NCBI GenBank assembly: GCA_963798325.1 | Contig: CAWCSS010000007.1 | Span: 1-64,000, forward strand | Length of the DNA stretch: 64,000 bases | Source: Solirubrobacter sp963798325 | GTDB lineage: Bacteria; Actinomycetota; Thermoleophilia; Solirubrobacterales; Solirubrobacteraceae | Direction: 5' to 3' | Shown: positions 1 to 7,804 of the stretch, in pieces | Numbering within the stretch: position 1 is the stretch's first letter | Layout: every line of letters starts with the position of its first letter | Program-made: the position numbers and the translations under genes | Notes under the pieces: model-generated | The model's input: the letters and a program-made list of their open reading frames with translations, nothing else | What the model was told of the DNA's origin: nothing | Database searches by the model: none

Positions 1-6
1 GGCTCC

Positions 7-12
7 TAGACT
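7..12 (+). promoter_or_regulatory. Leaderless-type -10 box
   Basis: TAGACT lies 9 nt before the ATG at 22. The same hexamer with the same 9-nt gap precedes the cupin gene at 5809, and it recurs 7 nt before the hemW-like start at 39200. No Shine-Dalgarno sequence fits in the gap, so a leaderless transcript is inferred. Confidence 0.45.
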
Positions 13-21
13 TTCCGCCCA

Positions 22-1094
22 ATGTCTACCGTTGTGGTCACAGGGTCCGGAGGGCTGATCGGCTCTGAGGCGGTCGCCCATTTCATTCGTGCCGGCTATG
101 ACGTCGTCGGCGTCGAGAACGACATGCGCGCCCAGTTCTTCGGGCCGGATGCCTCGACATCACGCACGACGACGCGCCTCCAGCAGGAGTTCCCGTCCGA
201 GTTCCGGAGCGTCGCGCTGGACATCCGCGACGCCGAGGGCATCCTCGCGCTGTTCAAGACGCTGGACCTCGGCGGCGGTCATCCACACGGCCGCGCAGCC
301 CTCGCACGACTGGGCGGCGTCGGACCCGCAGACGGACTTCGGCGTCAACGCCAACGGCACGATGAACCTGCTCGAGGCCACCCGCCAGACGCGCCCCGAG
401 GCGACGTTCATCTTCACCTCGACCAACAAGGTCTACGGCGACACGCCCAACTTCCTGCCGCTGCAGGACGTCGGCGAGCGCCTGGAGCTGCCCGAGGATC
501 ACCGCTACTTCGGCGGCATCGACACGTCGATGTCGATCGATGGGTGCATGCACTCGCTGTTCGGCGTCTCCAAGGTGGCGGCGGACCTGATGGTGCAGGA
601 GTACGGCCGCTACTTCGACATGCCGACGGTGTGCTTCCGCGGCGGCTGTCTGACCGGTCCCCAGCACGCGGGCGCGCAGTTGCACGGCTTCCTCTCCTAC
701 CTGATGCGCTGCACGGTCAGCGGCGACCCGTACACCGTCTTCGGCTACGACGGCAAGCAGGTGCGCGACAACATCCACTGCGATGACGTCGTGCAGCGCG
801 TTCGAGGCCTTCCACCGCAACCCGCGGGCGGCCGCCGTCTACAACCTCGGCGGCGGGCGCGAGTCGAACTGCTCGATGCGCGAGGCGATCGCCGCCTGCG
901 AGCGCATCTCGGGCAACACGCTCAACTGGACCTACTCCGACCAGGCGCGGATGGGCGACCATCGCTGGTGGATCTCCGACCTGAGCGCGTTCAAGGCCGA
1001 CTACCCCGAGTGGGAGCTCAAGTACGACCTCGAGACGACGCTGCGGGCGATCCACGACTTCAACGTCGAACGCTGGAGCGCCGTCGCGTCGTGA
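22..1094 (+). CDS. NAD-dependent sugar epimerase/dehydratase (CDP-paratose epimerase-like), frameshifted
   Basis: Extended short-chain dehydrogenase that probably epimerises or dehydrates a nucleotide sugar for surface glycan synthesis. The N-terminus has the Rossmann glycine motif TGSGGLIG and the stretch VENDMRAQFFGP, which I associate with the CDP-paratose/tyvelose 2-epimerase subfamily. The middle carries TSTNKVYGDTPN and the segment LFGVSKVAADLM, where Phe sits at the usual catalytic Tyr of YxxxK; I believe this recurs in the subfamily. The reading frame changes near 265-280 and again at about 794, where one extra C breaks DDVV-SAFEAF. Each half matches the family, so the breaks look like inserted bases. 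The stop overlaps the next gene start (GTGA at 1091-1094), indicating one operon with the glycosyltransferase. Confidence 0.8.
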
Positions 1095-1918
1095 AGCTCT
1101 CGGTCGTGATCCCGGCCCACAACGAGGCGCTCGTGATCGAGCCGACGCTGCGCGGGCTGATCGACGCGCTCGAGCCGGAGATCGCCGACTGGGAGATCGT
1201 GGTCGTCGACGATGCGTCCAGCGACGGGACGGGCGACATCGTGCGCGCCGTCGGCGGGAACGTGCGCTGCGTGGTCAACGAAGGCCCGCACGGGTTCGGC
1301 TTCGCCGTCCGGCGAGGACTGGAGAGCTTCGAGGGCGACGCCGTGGTGCTGGTCATGGCCGACGGGTCCGACGATCCGCGCGATGTCGTCCTCTACTACC
1401 GCGTGCTCGAGGCGGGCTATGACTGCGCGTTCGGCTCGCGCTTCATGCCGGGCGCCGTCGTCAGCGACTACCCGCGGCTGAAGCTGATCGTCAACCGGAT
1501 CGTCAACCAGGGCATCCGGCTGCTCTTCCGCCACGGCTACGGCGATACGACCAACGCGTTCAAGGCCTACCGCCGCGAGGTCATCGAGTACGTCCAGCCG
1601 CTGCTCTCGCACCACTTCAACCTCACCGTCGAGCTGCCGCTGAAGGCGGTCACGCGCGGGTTCAGCTTCGCGGTGGTGCCGACCTCGTGGACCAACCGCG
1701 CGGCGGGCGAGTCCAAGCTGGCGCTCGACGAGATGGGCAGCCGCTACCTGTTCATCATCCTCTACGTGTTCCTCGAGCAGCACCTCAGCCGCGGTGACTA
1801 CCGGCGTCCCGCGCGCAGCGTCATCGAGCGCCCGGCGCGGCTCGCCGTCCCCGAGGAGGGCGGCCGGCAGCGGCGCTTCCGGGGCGCGCCGCAGCGCCGG
1901 TCGTCCCGTCGCGGGTGA
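1091..1918 (+). CDS. Family 2 glycosyltransferase
   Basis: 275-residue GT-A fold glycosyltransferase of the dolichyl-phosphate mannosyltransferase/WcaA type. It opens with LSVVIPAHNEA, followed by VVVDDASSDGTGD (the nucleotide-sugar binding region, about residues 38-50) and VLVMADGSDD, the DxD-like metal site. TNAFKAYRREVIE is typical of polyprenyl-phosphate sugar transferases. There is no long C-terminal membrane domain; only a basic tail follows. The GTG start overlaps the epimerase stop, and its own stop overlaps the next GTG start. The three genes therefore appear to be translated together, probably to make or move a lipid-linked sugar at the cytoplasmic membrane. The exact donor sugar cannot be read from the sequence. 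Confidence 0.85.
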   Translation: MKLSVVIPAHNEALVIEPTLRGLIDALEPEIADWEIVVVDDASSDGTGDIVRAVGGNVRCVVNEGPHGFGFAVRRGLESFEGDAVVLVMADGSDDPRDVVLYYRVLEAGYDCAFGSRFMPGAVVSDYPRLKLIVNRIVNQGIRLLFRHGYGDTTNAFKAYRREVIEYVQPLLSHHFNLTVELPLKAVTRGFSFAVVPTSWTNRAAGESKLALDEMGSRYLFIILYVFLEQHLSRGDYRRPARSVIERPARLAVPEEGGRQRRFRGAPQRRSSRRG

Positions 1919-2931
1919 GCATGGCCCGGCGCTGGCTCGGGGTCGGGATCTCCGTCGTCTCGCTGGCGGCGGTCCTCTACTGGCTCCTGCGCCAGCCCGC
2001 GCCGCAGCTGCCGGACACGGCGCAGGGGTTCGCCTGGCTGTTCCTGTCGCTGCTGATGAGCCTCGTCGCGCTCGCCGCGCGTGGCTATCGCTGGCACCGG
2101 ATCATGATCCTCGCGCACGTCGACCATCAGCGCTCCGATGCCGTCGGGCTGACCGCGGTGGCCTACATGGGCAACAACGTGCTGCCCGCCCGCGGCGGCG
2201 AGGTCTTGAAGATCGCCATCCTCGGCGCGCGCTCGACGTCGCGCCGGCGCGAGATCCTCGGCTCGGTGGTCGCCGAGCGACTGCTGGACGCGGTCGTGCT
2301 GGCCGGGATGTTCGTGGTCCTGTCGCTGGGGCTGGCGGACTCCCCCGCGGGGCCCGGCACGGCGGCGCTGGTCGGCGGGGCGATCGTGCTCGGGTTCGCC
2401 GCCCTGGCCGTCTACATCTACCTGCGGCGCGCGGGGCGCTTCGAGCGCTTCGCGGCCACGATCCGGCCGGTGGCGCGGAGCCTGCGCCTGTTCGCGCACC
2501 CGTCCGGCATCCCGCTGGTGGCGCTCTCGATCGCGATCTGGGCGCTGGAGGGGATCAACCTCGTCGTGATCGCCAAGTCGGTCGGGGTCTCGCTCTCGGC
2601 GCTGGACGGGATGCTGATCGTCGTCCTCGCCTCGCTCGCGGCCGCCGTGCCCGCCGCGCCGGGCTTCGCGGGCACGTTCGACGCGGCGATGATCCTCGGC
2701 CTGAAGGCCGCCGGCATCACCGGCGGCGCGGCCTCGGGCATCCTCATCCTCTCGCGCTTCATGTACTTCGTGCCCGCGACCGTCGTCGGGCTGATCGTGC
2801 TGGTGACGCGCTACGGCGGCCTCAGCGCCCTGCGCCGGACGCCGGCCGACCTCCAGGAACCGCTGGCCGAGGACCCACCGGGCGAGCGGCGTCTGCAGGT
2901 CGCGCCGAGCGAGAGCGGGGCTCGGGGCTAG
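1915..2931 (+). CDS. Lysylphosphatidylglycerol synthase-like membrane protein (UPF0104/AglD type)
   Basis: 338-residue polytopic membrane protein of the LPG synthase transmembrane-region family. Hydrophobic segments start at about residue 8 and recur to about residue 300. The block YMGNNVLPARGGEVLK (about residues 83-98) is the family hallmark. No MprF-type catalytic domain is present, so it is the flippase-like half only; such proteins are often next to polyprenyl-glycosyltransferases. Starts with GTG overlapping the upstream stop. The last 30 or so codons are odd: the DNA from 2840 to the stop is a 92-bp near-copy of the antisense of a neighbouring methyltransferase 3' end, so the native C-terminus has probably been replaced. 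Confidence 0.8.
   Translation: MSMARRWLGVGISVVSLAAVLYWLLRQPAPQLPDTAQGFAWLFLSLLMSLVALAARGYRWHRIMILAHVDHQRSDAVGLTAVAYMGNNVLPARGGEVLKIAILGARSTSRRREILGSVVAERLLDAVVLAGMFVVLSLGLADSPAGPGTAALVGGAIVLGFAALAVYIYLRRAGRFERFAATIRPVARSLRLFAHPSGIPLVALSIAIWALEGINLVVIAKSVGVSLSALDGMLIVVLASLAAAVPAAPGFAGTFDAAMILGLKAAGITGGAASGILILSRFMYFVPATVVGLIVLVTRYGGLSALRRTPADLQEPLAEDPPGERRLQVAPSESGARG
2840..2931 (-). pseudogene. Relic of a methyltransferase 3' end (92-bp direct repeat with 4645-4736)
   Basis: Positions 2840-2931 align without gaps to 4645-4736, differing at about 16 of 92 positions by my count. At 4645-4736 the minus strand encodes the C-terminus of the methyltransferase, ending in VLGKQFLVVGRRPA. At 2840-2931 the minus strand still reads VLGQRFLEVGRRPA with the preceding LQTPLA motif. 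The similarity is therefore a remnant of a second methyltransferase gene, now read antisense by the membrane-protein gene. Confidence 0.7.
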
Positions 2932-2938
2932 ACGCCCG

Positions 2939-4618
2939 TCAGCGTACGGAGCAGACCCGGACGGGCTGCTGCGTGCCGACACGCAGGCGCCACGGGTCGT
3001 CCAGACGGGCCGCCGGCAGCGACAGCAGGGACGGCGTGCTCGGAGGCAGCACGAACGACGGGTTGTCGCCGAAGGTGTCCGCGAGTCGGCGCAGATAGAG
3101 GTTCGCCGCCGGCCCGTCATCGGTCTCGAGCGCGTAGGTCCCGGCGGGCAATGCCAGATCGAGGGTCGCGGCGGCTCCGTCGGGCGTGAAGCGGCGGCAG
3201 GCGCCGGTGCCGGTGACGGTCCCCTGCGCGGCGGCGTCGACGGTGGGTGCGACCGTGCCGTCGGGCGCCGTCCCGGGCGTCAGGGCGATGCCCAGTGCCG
3301 CGGTGAGGGCGCCGTCGAAGGTCCGTCGAAACGTATCGGGCACGGTCCGCAGCTTGTCCACCGGGACGGCGGGCGAGCCGAAGGCGCGGACCGCGTCGAG
3401 GTACGAGCGGGCATCGAGGTCGGGCGAGAACGCCGGATCGATCCGGTAGTCCGGGGCCACGGTGTCTCGGGCCAGTTCGAGCGCCGTGAGCGCCTCGGGC
3501 CGGACAGCGCCGGGGGCGAGTCGCTGGAGCACGCCTTCGCGCAGCAGGCCGCTCCCGGCGACGCAGAACGCTGCCGTGGCGGCCACGAGCCCCCACGCGC
3601 CCACGCGTCCCAACTGCGGACGCGGCACCATCGTCACGAACAGAACGAGCAACAGCGCGGCGCTCGCGTACAGGTAGCGGCTCACGTCGGGCGGCGAGAC
3701 GCCCGCGCGCGAGAGTCCGCTCGCCAGCCAATAGGCGATGAGCCCGGCCCCGACGGCGATCGCGCGCGGCGGCACGCCGCCGCGCCGGCGTGCGGCCATG
3801 ACCAGGCCCACCGCGCCCGCCAGCAGCAACAGCCGTCCCCACGCGATGCCGACACCCCCGAAGGCCCCGAAGCCGGCGGCGGCCGACTCCAGCCCCCAGC
3901 GCAGGGCAGCGGAGAGCGTGGCGTAGTCGTTGACCGCGTTGCGATGGCCGGCGAGCACCGCGACGCCGATCGCCAGCGCCGGCACGACGACCACCCAGGC
4001 GCGCCGCCGGCGCTGCGGGTCCAGGGCGATCTCGACCGCGGCGATCACGAGCACGGGAAGGCCGAGGCCGCTGCAGAACAGCGAGCCGAGCAGCGCGAGC
4101 GCGGCGAGGACGTCGCGGCGCGCGTCGAACGCGAGCAGCATCGCGAGACCGAAGGCCACCGAGCCGATGAACGAGATCTGAAACGGCCACAGGATGTCCT
4201 CCCAGGCCGAGCCCAGGAACAGCAGCAGCGCGGTCGGCACGAGGGCGATCCAGGGACCCAGGCGCGGCCGGGCGTAGAGGTAGAGCAACACGCAGGTGAT
4301 CAGGTGCACGAGCGCCACCGCCACCTGGTACGGCCGGTAGCTCGTCATCCCGAAGACCTGCAGCAGCAGCTTGTAGACGGCGATCGGGATCGCGATCACG
4401 TGCTCGTTGTGGGGCCGCAGGAACGTGTCGGGCGAGAGCCCGCGGCGATGCAGCAGGACCGCCCATTCGTCGCCGAAGAAGAACAGCCCCCTCCCGGCGC
4501 GCATGATCTCCCAGAACGCGACGGCGCAGAGGACGGCCAGCGCCACCCACGGCAGCCAGCGAGCGTCGAGCGCGCGACGCTCCCATCGGCTCGCCGTCGT
4601 TTCCGTCCGCGTCGTCAT
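2939..4618 (-). CDS. Large polytopic membrane protein, function unknown
   Basis: 559 residues. After a short basic N-terminus there are about ten hydrophobic segments to about residue 370, then a soluble C-terminal part of about 190 residues, probably extracytoplasmic. Between the first two helices, FFGDEWAVLLHRRGLSPDTFL carries acidic residues in a loop, as in GT-C (ArnT/PMT-like) glycosyltransferases. I do not recognise a defined family and assign no reaction. It lies 16 nt downstream of the methyltransferase on the same strand and converges on the LPG-synthase-like gene, leaving 7 nt between the stops. A surface-glycan role is possible from the neighbourhood only. Confidence 0.65.
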   Translation of the reverse strand: MTTRTETTASRWERRALDARWLPWVALAVLCAVAFWEIMRAGRGLFFFGDEWAVLLHRRGLSPDTFLRPHNEHVIAIPIAVYKLLLQVFGMTSYRPYQVAVALVHLITCVLLYLYARPRLGPWIALVPTALLLFLGSAWEDILWPFQISFIGSVAFGLAMLLAFDARRDVLAALALLGSLFCSGLGLPVLVIAAVEIALDPQRRRRAWVVVVPALAIGVAVLAGHRNAVNDYATLSAALRWGLESAAAGFGAFGGVGIAWGRLLLLAGAVGLVMAARRRGGVPPRAIAVGAGLIAYWLASGLSRAGVSPPDVSRYLYASAALLLVLFVTMVPRPQLGRVGAWGLVAATAAFCVAGSGLLREGVLQRLAPGAVRPEALTALELARDTVAPDYRIDPAFSPDLDARSYLDAVRAFGSPAVPVDKLRTVPDTFRRTFDGALTAALGIALTPGTAPDGTVAPTVDAAAQGTVTGTGACRRFTPDGAAATLDLALPAGTYALETDDGPAANLYLRRLADTFGDNPSFVLPPSTPSLLSLPAARLDDPWRLRVGTQQPVRVCSVR

Positions 4619-4634
4619 GCGAGCCAGCGGGCGG

Positions 4635-5285
4635 TTACGCCGGGCGGCGGCCGACGACCAGGAACTGCTTGCCGAGCACCTTCCAGGCGAGCGGCGTCTG
4701 CAGGTAGCGCCGGGTGAGCGCCGGGTTCGGGGGTAGGCGCCCCGTGAACGAGTAGGGCAGGAACTGGGGGACGACGCTCTCGATGTCGTAGCCCGCCGCG
4801 TACAGGTGCTCCTCGACGCCCGCGTGGGTGAGGATCACGGTGTGATCCGCCATGTCGAAGTACTCCTTGGCGCAGTAGCGGAAGTTCGGGCCCATGATCG
4901 CGATCCGCCCGCCCGGCGCCAGGCGCGCGAGCATCCGCTCGAGGAAGTCCGCGACCTCCTCCTGGGAGTGCAGGTGCTCGAGGAAGTTCGAGACCCAGAT
5001 GGCGTCGAAGTAGCTCTCCGGCAGGTCGAGCTCCAGTGCGTCGCCGACCAGCATCTTCACGCCGGGCTCGGCCCAGCTCTCCGCGTAGTCGACGAGGTCG
5101 ACGCCCCAGCGCTCCGGCGCGGGGACGGAGTTCAGGAACTCGCAACGGCCGGCGGCCGGATCGAGGACCTTCTGGGGCTTTGACAGGTAGGTGTGGATGA
5201 ACGGGCCGATCTCGGCCCACACGGCGGTACGGGCGTTCTGATCGACGTTGCGGAAGCGGTATTCGTAGAGGCGCTGGAAATTCAA
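4635..5285 (-). CDS. Class I SAM-dependent methyltransferase
   Basis: 216-residue methyltransferase. Motif I is VLDPAAGRCEFL (about residues 40-51), with VDLVD following as the acidic post-I motif, MLVGDALELDLP, then FDAIWVSNFLEHL and LAPGGRIAIMGP, the usual methyltransferase type 11 order. Substrate unknown. The apparent start is TTG at 5285, 2 nt after the carbonic anhydrase stop; I see no good ribosome site, so the start is uncertain. Its 3' end (4645-4736) has a diverged copy at 2840-2931. Confidence 0.8.
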   Translation of the reverse strand: MNFQRLYEYRFRNVDQNARTAVWAEIGPFIHTYLSKPQKVLDPAAGRCEFLNSVPAPERWGVDLVDYAESWAEPGVKMLVGDALELDLPESYFDAIWVSNFLEHLHSQEEVADFLERMLARLAPGGRIAIMGPNFRYCAKEYFDMADHTVILTHAGVEEHLYAAGYDIESVVPQFLPYSFTGRLPPNPALTRRYLQTPLAWKVLGKQFLVVGRRPA

Positions 5286-5287
5286 GC

Positions 5288-5779
5288 TCAGGAGGGTACT
5301 TCGCGCAGCCGGCCGTCATTGACGTCGTAGACGAAGCCGCGAACGTTCTTGTGCTGGATGAACGGGCTCATCCGGATCCGGGTGATCGAGCTGCGGACCT
5401 CGGCGTCGAGGTCGGTGAAGGACTCCGGCGACCAGGGCGGCTTCATCCCGGCGTCGCGCTGCAGCTGCTCGCGGAACTCGTCGTCGGTGAAGGTCAGCAT
5501 CCCGCACTCGGTGTGGTGGATCAGGACGATCTCGCGCGTGCCGAGCTTGCGCTGGGAGATCGCCAGCGAGCGGATCACGTCGTCGGTGACGACGCCCCCG
5601 GCGTTGCGGATGATGTGCGCCTCGCCGTTGTTGAGCCCGAGGATGGCGAAGATGTCCATGCGCGAGTCCATGCAGGTGACGACCGTGACCTGCTTCCTCG
5701 GCGGTGTCGGCAGGCCGCCGCTGTCGAAGGCGGTGGCGTAGGCGGCGTTGTTGCGAATGAACTCGTCGGTCGCGCTCAT
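5288..5779 (-). CDS. Beta-carbonic anhydrase
   Basis: 163-residue beta-class carbonic anhydrase, interconverting CO2 and bicarbonate in the cytoplasm. The zinc-binding set is visible: CMDSRMD (Cys plus the Asp-Arg dyad, about residues 36-42) and HHTECG (His and Cys, about residues 88-93). The segment RNAGGVVTDDVIRSL is also typical. The length fits the short clade of the family. It is first in a minus-strand group with the methyltransferase and the large membrane protein, and diverges from the cupin gene across a 29-bp gap holding the cupin promoter. Confidence 0.9.
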   Translation of the reverse strand: MSATDEFIRNNAAYATAFDSGGLPTPPRKQVTVVTCMDSRMDIFAILGLNNGEAHIIRNAGGVVTDDVIRSLAISQRKLGTREIVLIHHTECGMLTFTDDEFREQLQRDAGMKPPWSPESFTDLDAEVRSSITRIRMSPFIQHKNVRGFVYDVNDGRLREVPS

Positions 5780-5793
5780 AGCCCGTGGGAGCC

Positions 5794-5799
5794 TAGACT
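5794..5799 (+). promoter_or_regulatory. Leaderless-type -10 box for the cupin gene
   Basis: TAGACT ends 9 nt before the ATG at 5809. The whole divergent gap to the carbonic anhydrase start is only 29 bp, so there is no room for a normal 5' leader. Confidence 0.5.
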
Positions 5800-5808
5800 G
5801 CTGGGCAC

Positions 5809-6168
5809 ATGCCCGAGTTGATCGAGGGTCCGTCGCGCGTTGAGGCGGCGGGCACCAAGCCGAAGCTCATCGACGAGTACGCCGGCCGTGTGAACACCGG
5901 CGAGGAACGCCTGAGCGTCGCGCACATGCGCTCGCCGGCGGGCTGGGTCGAACCCGGCCAGCGCCCGGACTTCGACGAGTACACGCTCGTGTTGAACGGT
6001 GGGGTGGAGGTCGAGTACGAGGGCGGCACGCTCTCCGTGCGTCCCGGCCAGGCCGTGCTGACGCGCGCCGGGGAGTGGGTGCGCTACTCGACGCCCGAGG
6101 GCGCCGAGTACATCGCCGTGTGCCTGCCCGCGTTCTCGCCGGACACCGTCCACCGCGACGACTCGTGA
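5809..6168 (+). CDS. Small cupin-domain protein
   Basis: 119 residues forming one cupin barrel. The conserved run PGQRPDFDEYTLVLNGGVEV resembles cupin motif 1, though the usual metal-binding His residues are largely replaced. Motif 2 is LSVRPGQAVLTRAGEWVRYS. Function unknown; such proteins bind metals or small ligands. Its stop overlaps the GTG start of the NAD kinase (GTGA at 6165-6168), suggesting translation coupled to cofactor metabolism. Confidence 0.75.
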   Translation: MPELIEGPSRVEAAGTKPKLIDEYAGRVNTGEERLSVAHMRSPAGWVEPGQRPDFDEYTLVLNGGVEVEYEGGTLSVRPGQAVLTRAGEWVRYSTPEGAEYIAVCLPAFSPDTVHRDDS

Positions 6169-7034
6169 AACCCGGCTCGATCGGGATCGTCCTGCACCCG
6201 CGCCGGGACAGCGCGGACATGGTCGAGTGCATCCTGCGCTGGGCGGACCGGCACGGCAAGGAGGTGCGCACGCTGGAGGAGGCGAGCGGCCTGGTGCCCT
6301 CGTCGGTGCAGGCGCTGCCCGAGGAGGAGCTGGCGGTCGGCGCGGCCCTGATCATCGGCCTCGGCGGCGACGGGACGATCCTGCGGGCGCTGAAGATGGC
6401 CACCGAGGAGCGGGTCCCGGTCCTCGGCGTCAACCTGGGCCGCCTGGCGTTCCTGGCCGAGGTCAACCTCGACGAGCTGCCGGACGCGCTGGACCGGATC
6501 GATCGCGGCGAGCACTGGATCGAGGAGCGCGCGGTCATGACCGTGCAGGGCACCTGCTTCCCGATGCGGCTGCGCTCGTTCAACGACTCCGCGCTCTCGC
6601 GGGTGCCCGGCAACGGCCCTGCCGCCCTGGCGGTCGAGGTCGAGGGTGAGGTGTTCGCTCGCTACACCGCCGACGCGCTGGTGATCGCCACCCCGACCGG
6701 CTCGACGGCGTACTCGTTCGCGGCGGGCGGGCCGATCGTCTCGCCGCGCCACCGCGGGCTGCTGGTCACACCCGTCGCCCCCCACGCCGCCTTCGACCGC
6801 GCCGTCTTCCTGCACCCCGACGAGGGCCTGCGGGTGCACGTCCTGGATCGCAGCGCCCCGTTGCTGCTGGAGGCCGACGGGCAGAGCGTCGCCGAATTGC
6901 GCGCGGGCGACTGCATCGAGTTCGGTCTCGCCAAGCGTCCCGCGCAGATCATGCGGCTGCACTCCCAGGGCTTCTACGAGCGCGCCCGGCGCAAGCTGCA
7001 GATCAGCGATTCCTCGGAGCTCGCGCCGCGGTGA
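6165..7034 (+). CDS. nadK: NAD kinase
   Basis: 289-residue NAD kinase, phosphorylating NAD to NADP in the cytoplasm. The GGDGT motif (LGGDGTILRAL, about residues 64-74), NLGRLAFLAE, the FNDSALSR segment in place of the usual NE(A/V) motif, and TPTGSTAYSFAAGGPIV are all in order. The GTG start at 6165 overlaps the cupin stop, and an in-frame extension further upstream is not needed. Its stop overlaps the next GTG start, so cupin, NAD kinase and spermidine-synthase-like gene form one coupled operon. Length is normal. Confidence 0.92.
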   Translation: MKPGSIGIVLHPRRDSADMVECILRWADRHGKEVRTLEEASGLVPSSVQALPEEELAVGAALIIGLGGDGTILRALKMATEERVPVLGVNLGRLAFLAEVNLDELPDALDRIDRGEHWIEERAVMTVQGTCFPMRLRSFNDSALSRVPGNGPAALAVEVEGEVFARYTADALVIATPTGSTAYSFAAGGPIVSPRHRGLLVTPVAPHAAFDRAVFLHPDEGLRVHVLDRSAPLLLEADGQSVAELRAGDCIEFGLAKRPAQIMRLHSQGFYERARRKLQISDSSELAPR

Positions 7035-7804
7035 ACCGGCGCGGGCGTGAACGGCGCGGGCGGCCGGCGCCGGCGCCCGTCACGCTCCAGACCGCGCACG
7101 CGCTGGCCGAGGTGATCGCCGATCCGCGGCACCCATCGTCGCGGACGCTGCTGTTGGACGGGCGCGAGGCGGGACAGGTCGATCTGGCCGACCCGCGGGT
7201 GCTCGCCTTCGCCTACATGCGCCGGATCGCCGATCTCATCGACGCCTTCCGCTCACCGGGCGCCTCGATCGACGTGCTGCACGCCGGCGGGGGCGCCTGC
7301 GCGCTGCCGCGGTACGTGGCGGCGACGCGGCCGCACTCGCGCCAGCTCGTGTGGGAGATCGATCCCGACGTCGTGGCCCTGGCGCGCGAGCATCTGGGCT
7401 TGAAGGGGTTCCGCGGCCTGAGGGTCGGTGACGCGTCGGAGCTGATCACGGCGCGACCGGAGCGCTCGGCCGACCTGGTGATCGGCGACGCGTTCGACGG
7501 GCCGCACGTTCCCGCCTCGCTCTCGACGCCGGCGTTCGCCGACGAGGTGCGGCGGGTGCTGCGGCCGTCCGGCGTCTACGCGCTCAACGTCATCGACGTG
7601 CCGCCGCTGGAGGAGGTCGCCGCGCACGACGCGCTCGTCCGCGAGCGCTTCGCCCACGTCGCGTGGGTCGCGCCGCCGGGCGTCCTGCGCGGGCGCTCGC
7701 CGGGGAACGTCGTCATGCTGGCGTCCGCCGCGCCGCTGCCGCTCGTCGCGCTGCGGCGGGAGGCGTCGGCGGCCGTGCCGCGCGAGCAGGTGCTGGAGCG
7801 ATGA
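7031..7804 (+). CDS. Spermidine synthase-like methyltransferase-fold protein
   Basis: 257-residue protein of the spermidine synthase family. It has the Rossmann motif DVLHAGGGACALPRYV (about residues 79-94), WEIDPDVVALAREHL and the active-site-like IGDAFDG. A polyamine product is not certain, because many actinobacterial members of this family act on other substrates or are uncharacterised. Starts with GTG overlapping the NAD kinase stop (GTGA), and its own stop overlaps the efflux pump start (ATGA at 7801). Confidence 0.75.
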   Translation: MNRRGRERRGRPAPAPVTLQTAHALAEVIADPRHPSSRTLLLDGREAGQVDLADPRVLAFAYMRRIADLIDAFRSPGASIDVLHAGGGACALPRYVAATRPHSRQLVWEIDPDVVALAREHLGLKGFRGLRVGDASELITARPERSADLVIGDAFDGPHVPASLSTPAFADEVRRVLRPSGVYALNVIDVPPLEEVAAHDALVRERFAHVAWVAPPGVLRGRSPGNVVMLASAAPLPLVALRREASAAVPREQVLER

